This document shows positions 49,939 through 59,249 of a stretch of DNA of 64,000 nucleotides, piece after piece (position 1 is the stretch's first letter; each line of letters opens with the position of its first letter). This DNA comes from an archaeon. GTDB lineage: Archaea; Thermoproteota; Nitrososphaeria; Nitrososphaerales; Nitrosopumilaceae. The stretch spans positions 1 to 64,000 of the forward strand of contig JAJRWR010000020.1 in assembly GCA_024276695.1 (NCBI GenBank), in the 5' to 3' direction. The translations under genes were made by a program, and so were the position numbers. The notes beneath the pieces were generated by a model. The model was not told where the DNA came from, did no database searches, and saw nothing but the letters and a program-made list of their open reading frames with translations.

Positions 49939-50582
49939 CTTCGAGTCACCTTGTAGAGCGGATAACTATGTTTTAGTGAAGAATTAAAATCTCCAGCAAA
50001 ATCAAATTGATAATCTGGAATTTTTTTTGCCATTTGATATAAATCTCCACCTATCACAATTTCATTATTTGATGCAGTATGATTGATTTTTGAGCACATG
50101 TTTACAGGAGGGCCTATCATGTCGATAGACTCATCGTTAGGTCTCATAATTACAACAGGTCCATAATCACAACTAATTCTGTAATTGATACATGGAAGAT
50201 CTTCTTTTTTTGTATAGATGCAGATAATATCATGCATCTCAATCATTCCTAACACACCTTCAATACATGACATGAATCCAAATGTTCTATTTTTTGATAA
50301 TTCTGGAAAATAAAATAACAGACTATCTCCAACATTTTTTATCACTTGTCCTCCGTACTTGTTCAAAGTTTTGGACATGGTGTTTAGAAAAATTTGATAA
50401 TACTTTGATAGTTGTCCTATTGATAATTTTGCTGAAAGTTTAGTAGAGTCTACCATGTCTACTAACCCAATACAATATGATGAAGAATTATCCGAAAAAG
50501 ATACATGATACTCTAAATCATCTACAGAATTTCCTACACTAGTAGAAAGTATACTAGTATTTCTTTCAGATGATCCTCCCAA
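49935..50582 (-). CDS. Class III adenylate/guanylate cyclase catalytic domain protein
   Basis: GLVDMVDSTKLSAKL, YGGQVIKNVGDSLLFYF, CDYGPVVI, GPPVNMCSKINHTA. Confidence 0.85.
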   Translation of the reverse strand: MGGSSERNTSILSTSVGNSVDDLEYHVSFSDNSSSYCIGLVDMVDSTKLSAKLSIGQLSKYYQIFLNTMSKTLNKYGGQVIKNVGDSLLFYFPELSKNRTFGFMSCIEGVLGMIEMHDIICIYTKKEDLPCINYRISCDYGPVVIMRPNDESIDMIGPPVNMCSKINHTASNNEIVIGGDLYQMAKKIPDYQFDFAGDFNSSLKHSYPLYKVTRR

Positions 50583-50719
50583 CTAATTCTATACGTGACT
50601 GATTGATTTAAGTTTGATCAAAAGTATGCAAGTATGAAAAAACATCATTATTTTTTAATAAACATACTCGAATCTTGTAAAAAATGGTTTATGCGATCCG
50701 AAATTAGTTTCTAATTGTA

Positions 50720-50866
50720 ATGCGATCAATGTTACAAACTAATACTCGAAAATTTTTCAAGAACAAATCATTATGGAACAATAATCCGCATAATTTCCCT
50801 AACGATTATGAATTTGAAATCTTAAGGGATTCTGTCCTTTTTGAAATAATTGCAGTTCAAGTGTGA
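50720..50866 (+). CDS. Putative 48-aa ORF
   Basis: MRSMLQTNTRKFFKNKSLWNNNPHNFPNDYEFEILRDSVLFEIIAVQV. Confidence 0.25.
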   Translation: MRSMLQTNTRKFFKNKSLWNNNPHNFPNDYEFEILRDSVLFEIIAVQV

Positions 50867-50907
50867 TAGTTTTTACAAAATTTAGTTGATAATCTAGATT
50901 ACAACAA

Positions 50908-51141
50908 TTATTTTGGAGCAATAATATTTAGTGTCATTGTACTGACAACTCTAGAAAGCTTTCTAATTGTCGCAATCACTTTTTCAAATTCTTCTTGATC
51001 CTCTGTCTGGATCTCTGCAATTACATCATATGCTCCAAAAGTAAGATATGCATTAGAAATATTTTGCATTTGTTTTAGCTCATCTACAATGTATTCTTCT
51101 GCTCCTAGATCACAATTTAATAAAATGAATCCTTTGTGCAT
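50908..51141 (-). CDS. Stand-alone Lrp/AsnC ligand-binding (RAM) domain protein
   Basis: GFILLNCDLGAEEYIVDELKQMQNISNAYLTFGAYDVIAEI; paralogous to 39674..39904. Confidence 0.8.
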   Translation of the reverse strand: MHKGFILLNCDLGAEEYIVDELKQMQNISNAYLTFGAYDVIAEIQTEDQEEFEKVIATIRKLSRVVSTMTLNIIAPK

Positions 51142-51190
51142 ACTTTACCTTACAATAATTATGAAGTTCAGGTCTTTAAGTTTTACAGTT

Positions 51191-52501
51191 TCACCATCTA
51201 CTACGTCCGCCGTAGCTATTTCTGTTTCCATCTCTGTTATTTCTTCTTCTTCCTCTGTTATCTCTTGGATTTCCTCCTCTTGAACCTCCATATCCACCAG
51301 AGCGTCCACCTCTAGAATAATTGGATCTTGATTGACCTCCATATCTTCTTGATGGGGTTTGTCTTTTTAGTGGGTCTGGAATTGAAATTTGAATTCCCAT
51401 TTCTTGATTTAAATCGATAATTGGAACTTTGATTTGACGTTTAACTAGATTCCAATCTCCCACTGATGAATATGAAACAAATGTTATTGCTCTTCCTTTT
51501 GCACCAGCTCTTGCAGTTCTTCCAATTCTGTGAAAGTATGCCATATCTTGATTTGGAACATCATAGTTAATCACTAATTCTACTCTTGGAACATCAATTC
51601 CTCTTGATGCTACATCTGTTGCAACAAGAATATCTGCTTTGCCACTTCTAAATTTGCCCATGGATTGTTCCCTTCTATGTTGTGACATGTCTCCTTCGAT
51701 AGCTACTGCATTGTATTTTTCTTGATGGAGGAATTTTGCAACATCTCTAGTTCTATATTTTGTTGAACAAAATACGATAATTTGTCCTTTAATTGGCTTG
51801 ATAAAGTCAATAAGATACTTGAATTTGTCCCTATCTTTAATTACTAAATATGATTGGTCTATTCCTTCTCCACTGAGATCATCTGCATCTAGTAGGAATT
51901 GTTTTGGATTATTCAGATATTCTTCTGATAATCTTAAAATCTCAGTTGGCATTGTTGCTGAAAACAATGACATTACTCTCTTTTCAGGTGCTAAATCTAA
52001 AATAAATGAAATATCGTCTACAAATCCCATGTCTAACATGGTATCTGCTTCATCAAGGACAATGTGAGAAATATCTCTGAGTTCTATTGAACCTCTTTTG
52101 AGATGATCAATTAATCTTCCTGGAGTGGCAACAACAATTTCTACTCCTCTATGAAGAGCATCTAATTGAATTCCCATACCCTGTCCACCGTAGACTGTTG
52201 CTATTCTGATTCCTGTATGCTTTCCAAACTTTTTAATTTCATCACTAATCTGCATAGCAAGTTCTCTGGTAGGGGCCATGATCAAGCCTTGAATTCCTTG
52301 TTTTGGTTGAATTTCTTGTAACATTGATAATGCAAATGCTGCAGTTTTTCCAGAACCTGTATGGGCTTGTCCTACAACATCCCTTCCTGAAAGTAATACT
52401 GGAATTACTGCTTCTTGAATTGGAAATGCTTCTTCGAAACCTTGATCAGTAATCCCTTTCAGCACATCATCGCTTAATCCTAAATCTTGAAATTTTGTCA
52501 T
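51191..52501 (-). CDS. DEAD-box RNA helicase with Gly/Arg-rich tail
   Basis: AHTGSGKTAAF, VLDEADTMLDMGF, SATMP, HRIGRTARAG; start trimmed from TTG 52522 to ATG 52501. Confidence 0.95.
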   Translation of the reverse strand: MTKFQDLGLSDDVLKGITDQGFEEAFPIQEAVIPVLLSGRDVVGQAHTGSGKTAAFALSMLQEIQPKQGIQGLIMAPTRELAMQISDEIKKFGKHTGIRIATVYGGQGMGIQLDALHRGVEIVVATPGRLIDHLKRGSIELRDISHIVLDEADTMLDMGFVDDISFILDLAPEKRVMSLFSATMPTEILRLSEEYLNNPKQFLLDADDLSGEGIDQSYLVIKDRDKFKYLIDFIKPIKGQIIVFCSTKYRTRDVAKFLHQEKYNAVAIEGDMSQHRREQSMGKFRSGKADILVATDVASRGIDVPRVELVINYDVPNQDMAYFHRIGRTARAGAKGRAITFVSYSSVGDWNLVKRQIKVPIIDLNQEMGIQISIPDPLKRQTPSRRYGGQSRSNYSRGGRSGGYGGSRGGNPRDNRGRRRNNRDGNRNSYGGRSRW

Positions 52502-52517
52502 TTTGTTTTTTCTCTTT

Positions 52518-52553
52518 GGCAATGACGAAAAAGCTCATTGCCCACTCGTCATT
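52518..52553 (-). promoter_or_regulatory. Mutually exclusive hairpins in probable leader of DEAD-box helicase
   Basis: AATGACGA/TCGTCATT and GGCAATG/CATTGCC overlap. Confidence 0.5.
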
Positions 52554-52593
52554 ATTCTGTTGCTTAATTCTGATTATGGTCTAATAAACGCTT

Positions 52594-52605
52594 GTTATTT
52601 TTTAT
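52594..52605 (-). promoter_or_regulatory. TATA-like element upstream of DEAD-box helicase
   Basis: Minus-strand TATAAAAAATAA. Confidence 0.45.
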
Positions 52606-52663
52606 ACATCTAATTGGGCATCAATTACTTTTTTGAAACTCTCAAATGGCTAAGCTCCTTTTA

Positions 52664-52986
52664 ATACAGCATATCCAACTTCATCATTTCCTACAAAGAA
52701 TCCAGGCGTTCCTGCAACCCGTAATCTCTCCCATCATCAAGATCATTTTTAATTTCTGGAATGTATTTTCCACTAGAAAGGCATGAATCAAATACTTCTT
52801 GATCTGATTGCATATCTGTGGCATACTGACTGAATAAAGATAATGCATCAACAGTCTCCAATTTGTTCCACTCATTTTGTTTTTCAAATAATGTGTCATG
52901 TATTTCTCTGAATTTGTCTTGTTCGTTTGCACATTCAGCTGTAACTGATACAGGTAATGCATTTGGATGAATACTTTTGCATAAAT
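52664..52986 (-). pseudogene. DsbA-like thiol oxidoreductase remnant
   Basis: HPNALPVSVTAECANEQDKFREIHDTLFEKQNEWNKLETVDALSLFSQYATDMQ...DDGRDYG then VAGTPGFFVGNDEVGYAVLKGA in another frame; no CxxC N-terminal half. Confidence 0.75.
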
Positions 52987-52994
52987 TAAAAAAC

Positions 52995-53255
52995 TAATTC
53001 CTTAATGTCTGATTTTGTAACGTCTTCCCAGTCTTTGTCTAACATTCTAGATAAGTTCAAAACTATCAAAAGATGTTTCAGTCTAATTCCTTTGGTAAGT
53101 GAATTTCTAACCATCTCTTTATCATATTTCTTGATGAGTTCTGAGTTCTTTGCAGATAATTTCTTAATTGCCTTTAGTGTAGGTCTAGACCTTTATCAAA
53201 ATCATGAATAACAATCTCTTTTCTCAGAATCTGCTTTGTACTCATGAAATACGTG
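52995..53255 (-). pseudogene. Tyrosine recombinase (integrase) N-terminal remnant
   Basis: Minus-strand frame TLKAIKKLSAKNSELIKKYDKEMVRNSLTKGIRLKHLLIVLNLSRMLDKDWEDVTKSDIKELVF*; catalytic domain absent. Confidence 0.6.
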
Positions 53256-53284
53256 GGTAAGTTATGGGCTTTAAACACAAAAGG

Positions 53285-53361
53285 TGGAGCCAATGACGGG
53301 ATCTGAACCCATGACCTATTGATTACAAATCAATTGCTCTACCAGGCTGAGCTACATTGGC
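53285..53361 (-). tRNA. tRNA-Thr (anticodon TGT), CCA encoded
   Basis: GCCAATG/CATTGGC acceptor, GCTC..GAGC D arm, ATTGA-TTTGTAA-TCAAT anticodon arm, ATGGG-TTCAGAT-CCCGT T arm, T + CCA. Confidence 0.95.
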
Positions 53362-53484
53362 ACGAAGTAAAATGAAATTTTTGACGGTTTAAAGTGTTAC
53401 CTGTGGTTAATTTGAAAATATTTTTATCCGAAAACCGCTAAATTCACCGTCAGTTTATAATAATCCAATATTTTGATACCTGTT

Positions 53485-53715
53485 ATGAGATACATCGAAC
53501 CTACCAGAGTCAAGGTTTTGATGATGATGTTTTTTGCAACTGGCTCTATTGGAATCGTGATTGGATTATCTCCTGTAGCTGGTCCTCAGCAGACTCTGAT
53601 AATAACTTTCATGGGTGTAGTTAACATCGGATTGGGTGCATTCTTCACATTTCTCTTTCTAACACAGATTCAAAAGGCTCCTGATAAAAGAAAGAAAAAA
53701 AGAAAAACTGATTAG
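53485..53715 (+). CDS. Small two-TM membrane protein
   Basis: MRYIEPTRVKVLMMMFFATGSIGIVIGL...KRKKKRKTD. Confidence 0.65.
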   Translation: MRYIEPTRVKVLMMMFFATGSIGIVIGLSPVAGPQQTLIITFMGVVNIGLGAFFTFLFLTQIQKAPDKRKKKRKTD

Positions 53716-53784
53716 CATTTATCCAATAGATTTATTTTTTTTGCATTTTATTCCCAATTAAAGTATAAATAATAACTCTCTTTC

Positions 53785-54348
53785 ATGAATTCAGAAATGC
53801 TAGATTTAGTTGCAAAGAATTTGTTTCTTACAAAAGGTAAAGGCGTTCATGAAGATAGGCTAACTAGTTTTGAATATGCACTCCGAGATGCAGGTATTGC
53901 AGGAACCAACCTCGTCTTAATCTCTAGCATCTTTCCACCAAAGGCAAAACTAATTACTAGAAAAGAAGGCTTGAAAAAAATTTCACCTGGACAAATTCTG
54001 TTTACAATTTACTCCAAAAACCAAACCAATGAACCCCATCGAGTATGTTCAGCATCTGTAGGTCTTGCTCAACCCAAGGATATGTCCCGCTATGGCTATC
54101 TTTCTGAATACGAATCTTTTGGACAAAATGAAACTCAAGCAGGTGATTATGCTGAGGACATTGCAGCACAGATGCTTGCATCTTCTTTAGGAATTCCTTT
54201 TGATGCTGATAAAGCATGGAATGAAAAAAGACAACAATGGTCAATCTCTGGAGAGATTTACAATACACATAACATTACTCAAGCTGCTAAAGGTGACAAA
54301 GATGGGAAATGGACAACTGTTTTTGCAGCAGCTGTTCTTTTATTGTAA
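53785..54348 (+). CDS. pdaD: Pyruvoyl-dependent arginine decarboxylase
   Basis: LTSFEYALRDAGIAGTNLVLISSIFPPKAK, cleavage-site SS, AEDIAAQML, C-terminal FAAAVLLL. Confidence 0.88.
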   Translation: MNSEMLDLVAKNLFLTKGKGVHEDRLTSFEYALRDAGIAGTNLVLISSIFPPKAKLITRKEGLKKISPGQILFTIYSKNQTNEPHRVCSASVGLAQPKDMSRYGYLSEYESFGQNETQAGDYAEDIAAQMLASSLGIPFDADKAWNEKRQQWSISGEIYNTHNITQAAKGDKDGKWTTVFAAAVLLL

Positions 54349-55497
54349 TTATTTTTTGTATCCTTTAAGATAAAACATTGCAGCTGCAATCGCAACAATT
54401 GTAATTATGATAACTGCTAAAATTGATTCATCAATTTCTTGTTTTTCAGCTTTGAGATTTTCTCCTCCGAGTGAAAATTTTAATTCATTACTATCCACTG
54501 ATGTCTCTTTGCCAAAAATATATTTTCCTTGAATTGTTTGTCCTTCTTCAGGATCAAAAACCCACCCATTTTTTGTAATATCTGTTGGAATTTTTTCATT
54601 GTCTATGATTTGAGTTGGAAGGATATCTCCCCTAACATCTGAAATGTTGGTATTTTTAGAAGATAGTATTGCTATTTGTACAATGGAATTTAGAGGATAA
54701 AATCCCGTAGAGAAATATTCTGATCTTTTTAATTCATCTGTTTTTAAAAATTCTAATGGATTGATTTTATCAATACTTGACGCTATACCTGAATAAGTCG
54801 TTGACACTCTTAATTGAAGTAATGATTTGCTGCCTGATGGTATTATGGAGAATGTCATTTTTGCATTTTCTTCTCCTGAAAGATTTCTTGCAGTATCATA
54901 AAATCCGCCTAAATCTCTGATGGTTTTTGGAATTAGAATTGCTGATATTTTTTCATACATTGAAGAAGTGTCTTCCATAGGCATTGTGTATACTGCTGAA
55001 ATAGTTCCTTTACCTGAAATCACTCCTGATGTTTGTAATGCGATATTTGTTTCGTCACTAGGGCGAATAAATGTAGAATGTAGTTTTGCATTTGTATCAA
55101 ACATGTCATTTATTTCATCAATGAATTGCTCTGATATTTTTAATGTTGAATTTTGAATTTTTAGAAAGTTTGTATCTGCTGGATTTCTCTTAACATTAAT
55201 CAAAATACATGATTCGTCCATTACTCCTAGAACACATTTATCTTGATTTGTTATTATTACTGCTGAAATATTTCCATTTTCTCTGATTCTTTGTTCCAAT
55301 TCTACTGGAATTTTGATTTCTTGAATGCTAGTACTTTGTAATGTAATTGACGATGTCACATTTTGTGTTATCCTTTTATCTATGATAATTTGTGCTATTT
55401 CTTGAAATGTTGAAAGACTTATTTCTTGAGAATATGCATAATTTGTTGAAATCCAAATTAATGCAATCATTGCAAAGAAAATAATTTTTTTCTGCAT
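54349..55497 (-). CDS. Hypothetical secreted protein with C-terminal TM
   Basis: Signal peptide, 382 aa, terminal TM. Confidence 0.7.
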   Translation of the reverse strand: MQKKIIFFAMIALIWISTNYAYSQEISLSTFQEIAQIIIDKRITQNVTSSITLQSTSIQEIKIPVELEQRIRENGNISAVIITNQDKCVLGVMDESCILINVKRNPADTNFLKIQNSTLKISEQFIDEINDMFDTNAKLHSTFIRPSDETNIALQTSGVISGKGTISAVYTMPMEDTSSMYEKISAILIPKTIRDLGGFYDTARNLSGEENAKMTFSIIPSGSKSLLQLRVSTTYSGIASSIDKINPLEFLKTDELKRSEYFSTGFYPLNSIVQIAILSSKNTNISDVRGDILPTQIIDNEKIPTDITKNGWVFDPEEGQTIQGKYIFGKETSVDSNELKFSLGGENLKAEKQEIDESILAVIIITIVAIAAAMFYLKGYKK

Positions 55498-55638
55498 CTG
55501 TTGTTTTCTAAGGGTGAAATTATTAAATTTACTCTTTTTTGTTCATATTTCATTCTTTGATTGATTTATTTTTTTATTTTTAGTAAAAATAGATTATCTA
55601 GTAACTAATATTCCCATCAATACAATTATCAAGATAAT

Positions 55639-56211
55639 ATGGCATTAATTCCTATTCTTGTAGATCTTTTTCTTAATCCTGTAATTCAACTAATTGCGGT
55701 TTTGAGTGCATTTGGTATTGGATTGTTTCAAGGAATAATTCTTGGTAGGGCTATACTAGTAAGATTTCCACGTTTACAAAACCATGTCAAAACTGTATCC
55801 TTTACAATGTTTGGCTTATTTCTAATAAATGCAATTCTGAGTGTTCCACGTTTTGCTTCACCTGAAAAAATTAGTCTCTCAAATTTGTCTGCAAATAGTC
55901 CTAGTGAAGTTGTATCTGCACTTTTCTTGATTTTTGGAATGAATACGGGATTTCTGACAGTATTGGCAATTTCGGTAACCGTCATGAGTTTTGTTGTGTT
56001 AAAATTTACAAATTTTAATGGAATAACAAAAGGATTTGTTTTCTTTTTTAGTGCACTCTTATTGATATTGACTGCTGTGAGTAGATTTACTGATCTTACT
56101 CCTAGTACTTTTGAAGTCTTGTTGTATTTTTTATATCAATTAGGAATCACTATTGGAATTTTGATGGGTACTATTAGAAAGATAAAACCTAAGAAACTAG
56201 ACTTGAAATAA
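55639..56211 (+). CDS. Hypothetical multi-TM protein
   Basis: 190 aa, hydrophobic helices. Confidence 0.7.
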   Translation: MALIPILVDLFLNPVIQLIAVLSAFGIGLFQGIILGRAILVRFPRLQNHVKTVSFTMFGLFLINAILSVPRFASPEKISLSNLSANSPSEVVSALFLIFGMNTGFLTVLAISVTVMSFVVLKFTNFNGITKGFVFFFSALLLILTAVSRFTDLTPSTFEVLLYFLYQLGITIGILMGTIRKIKPKKLDLK

Positions 56212-56280
56212 TTTCAAACGTTTAAATCAGATAATCCTTGTCTTGGAATTGACATCGAATTCAAACCGTTCGGGGAACAA

Positions 56281-56309
56281 GCCGACAGTCCATGCGTTGG
56301 ACTGTCGGC
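56281..56309. ncRNA. Perfect 12-bp stem hairpin in convergent intergenic region; ncRNA 3' end or bidirectional terminator
   Basis: GCCGACAGTCCA-TGCGT-TGGACTGTCGGC; GC-rich in an AT-rich genome. Confidence 0.45.
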
Positions 56310-56326
56310 CCCATTTATTCTAAAAT

Positions 56327-58099
56327 CTAGTTTAATGACGAAAGTGTCCTTACCTGTTCTTTAACATAATCAAATCCCTCTTGCCAGAATTTTGGACTAC
56401 TGATATCAAACCCGTATTCTGAAAGAAGTTTTTCTGGTTTCTTAGACCCTCCTGCTGCAAGAATATTGATATATGCTGGAACAAAGTCTTTACCTTCTTT
56501 TTTGTATCTCTGAAACAAAGACAAAGCAAGTAAATTGCCAAAAGAATATGCGTAACAGTAAAACGGTGTGTGATAAAAATGAGGAATACAACTCCACTCA
56601 ATTGCAAAATCATCAGATAAACTCACCGAGTTTCCAAATTGGACTTTAAGATTGTTCAAATATGTTTTTGATATATCATCTATTGTAGTTCCTTCTCCTA
56701 TCTGTTTGTGGGCATCAACTTCAAAGATTGTGAAAAATGATTGTCTTAGAATTGTTGCATATAGATCATCAATTTTCTCTGATAACATTGTCTTTTTTTC
56801 ATTATCTGAAATTTTGTTGGATAAATTGTCGTATAATAATAATTCTGAAAAAGTTGATGCAGTTTCTGCTAGAGGTAATGGTGCATCTTGAACCAGAATT
56901 GATCTATCTTGTGCCGCTTGACTGTGAACCGCATGACCTAGTTCATGAGCTAGAGTAAACACATCTCTGGATTTACCAGTAAAATTTACTAGTACGTAAG
57001 GCATGATTTTTGGTGTAATGGTGCTGCAAAATGCCCCGTCTCGTTTTCCTTGCCTTACGTCTGAATCAATATGATTTTTATTGAAAACATTTCTGGCATA
57101 TTTTTCTAGCGTATCGCTGAACACCCCGAGTGATTCAAAAACCAGTTTCACTGATTTATCATATGAATAATTTTTTTCTTTGATGTTGGCTGTAGCTGGA
57201 GCATACAAATCATATCTTCGTAATTTTTTCATGTTCAGCATCTTTGCTTTCTGAACAAAAAATTTCTGAAAAACTGGTGAGTTTTTTTTACAAACTACAA
57301 GTAGTGACTCTATAGTCTTATCATCTATATTATTTCCAATGTTTCTCATTGATATTGGTGATTTGTATCCTCGAATCTCGATACCTTCATCTTTCCAATT
57401 CTGAACAATATTTTGGTATATCTCACCTACAACCCCTTTGTTTTCTGAATATTTTGAAAGAATTGTTTTGTATGCTGTTTCTCTAATTTTTGGATTTGTG
57501 CTTCTAACATAATTTGTTATTTCTTCTCTTGTCATCACTTTGGATTTATTCCCAATTCTCATTTTATATTCAAAAGAATTTGTAATCTTGTCATACAGTT
57601 TGACAAGTGCAGATATCCCTGTCACATCTAATGTGTTTATAATTCTCTCTTCTGGTTCACTTAGTGCGTATTTTGCAAATAATCTTTTGTGTGATAGATA
57701 CTCTGTAATTTCCCCTGCATCTTTCATGAGTCTTTTTGCATTTTTCTCATCAACTTGTGTTTTCCACCATAAATCAAAAAATAAAATTTTATTTGAGATT
57801 TCGGCACCAAGTTTTGACATCTTTGTCATTAGGGATGTTGCTTCATCTGATTGTGTATCTGAAGAATAAGATAATGACGCATAACCTCCAATCTTACTCA
57901 TATTTTCAGAAATTTCTTCAACTTGATGAAGGATATTCATAAATTGTTTAGAGGACATCTTTGGATCTAATTTGGATTTAATTTTTTCAAACTTTTTTGC
58001 TTGATTTTCTAATTCTTTAATCTGATTTTGAAATGCAGAACTTTTTGGATTTTTTACTAATTTTGTGAGATCCCATTTACCTAACTGATATGATGACAT
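56327..58099 (-). CDS. pepF: Oligoendopeptidase F-like M3 metallopeptidase
   Basis: FTLAHELGHAVHSQAAQD; M3 fold C-terminus. Confidence 0.92.
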   Translation of the reverse strand: MSSYQLGKWDLTKLVKNPKSSAFQNQIKELENQAKKFEKIKSKLDPKMSSKQFMNILHQVEEISENMSKIGGYASLSYSSDTQSDEATSLMTKMSKLGAEISNKILFFDLWWKTQVDEKNAKRLMKDAGEITEYLSHKRLFAKYALSEPEERIINTLDVTGISALVKLYDKITNSFEYKMRIGNKSKVMTREEITNYVRSTNPKIRETAYKTILSKYSENKGVVGEIYQNIVQNWKDEGIEIRGYKSPISMRNIGNNIDDKTIESLLVVCKKNSPVFQKFFVQKAKMLNMKKLRRYDLYAPATANIKEKNYSYDKSVKLVFESLGVFSDTLEKYARNVFNKNHIDSDVRQGKRDGAFCSTITPKIMPYVLVNFTGKSRDVFTLAHELGHAVHSQAAQDRSILVQDAPLPLAETASTFSELLLYDNLSNKISDNEKKTMLSEKIDDLYATILRQSFFTIFEVDAHKQIGEGTTIDDISKTYLNNLKVQFGNSVSLSDDFAIEWSCIPHFYHTPFYCYAYSFGNLLALSLFQRYKKEGKDFVPAYINILAAGGSKKPEKLLSEYGFDISSPKFWQEGFDYVKEQVRTLSSLN

Positions 58100-58312
58100 C
58101 TGAGTTTGCTGTTTTGTGACTATTAAAAAATGAATATACGCTTCATGGATGTTTCTCTAAAAACCCTTGTTTTTGGTATTTTTTGAGAAATTTTGTCCCA
58201 AGTTGTAATTTTCAAAATTTTTATTCCTAAAATCTGGGCTCGATCTTCTCCTCAAAAATCAGAAAATAAGTCGTTTATATAGGAAATACATAGCACAAAA
58301 GAAGTAATCTTC

Positions 58313-59245
58313 ATGGTTTTAGAAATTATTAATGCTGATTCGGTATGTGGTCGTTGTGGAAAAAATTCCATGTTAACTGACAATGTTACTGGTGAAAGAT
58401 TCTGTGGAAAGTGTGGTTATGTAATTACTGAAACACTACAAGATTCTGGACCTGAATGGAGATCATTTTCAAAAGAAGGCGGTGCAGATCCAACACGAAC
58501 TGGAGCTCCTACATCACTTGCAATGCATGACCGTGGACTTGCAACTATTATCAGTCCTATAAACAAAGACTCTTCTGGAAAACCTCTCACATCTACAATG
58601 AAGAGTACAATTGAGAGACTAAGAACTTGGGATAGTAGAAGTAAAGTAAATGCTTCTTCAGATAAAAATCTTAGACAAGCATTAAGTGAACTATCTACGT
58701 TAAAAGACAAACTTTCCTTATCTGATACAGTTATTGAAAAAGCATCATACATTTACAGAAAAGCATTAGAGAAAGGTCTTGTAAAAGGTCGTTCTATATC
58801 TGCATTAATTGCAGCATCTCTTTATGCTGCATGTAGAGATACTGAAACTCCTAGAACTCTAAAAGATGTTTCAGATGCAGGTAATATTAAGAAAAAAGAT
58901 ATTTCAAGATGTTATAGAATTTTACATCAAGAATTAGAACTAAAAATGCCTGTTGTAGATCCTGTTCAATGTGTTGCAAGAATTGCAAGCTCCATTGGAA
59001 TTACTGAAAAAACAAAACGTTATGCAGTCAAAGTACTTAAAGATGCACAAGCACATGAGGAATCAGCTGGTAAGGATCCTATGGGATTAGCTGCTGCAGC
59101 ATTATACTTGTCATGTGTCAAAAATGGTGAAGATAAAACTCAACGAGATATTGCAGAGGCCGCAAATGTTACTGAAGTAACAATTAGAAATAGATACAAA
59201 GGCTTGAGATTAGACCAAAATATGGATAACATGGGAGGAAAATGA
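58313..59245 (+). CDS. tfb: Transcription initiation factor TFB
   Basis: N-terminal Zn ribbon CGRCGKNSMLTDNVTGERFCGKCGYV, two cyclin repeats. Confidence 0.96.
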   Translation: MVLEIINADSVCGRCGKNSMLTDNVTGERFCGKCGYVITETLQDSGPEWRSFSKEGGADPTRTGAPTSLAMHDRGLATIISPINKDSSGKPLTSTMKSTIERLRTWDSRSKVNASSDKNLRQALSELSTLKDKLSLSDTVIEKASYIYRKALEKGLVKGRSISALIAASLYAACRDTETPRTLKDVSDAGNIKKKDISRCYRILHQELELKMPVVDPVQCVARIASSIGITEKTKRYAVKVLKDAQAHEESAGKDPMGLAAAALYLSCVKNGEDKTQRDIAEAANVTEVTIRNRYKGLRLDQNMDNMGGK

Positions 59246-59249
59246 GAAA

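Noticed and set aside
52684-52962. 92-aa minus-strand ORF (MHYLYQLQLNVQ…)
   Set aside because: Wrong frame; the meaningful frame is the DsbA-like remnant.
58150-58190. TTTCTC/GAGAAA with nested AAAAAC/GTTTTT
   Set aside because: Low-complexity A/T runs; no promoter context supporting an RNA.
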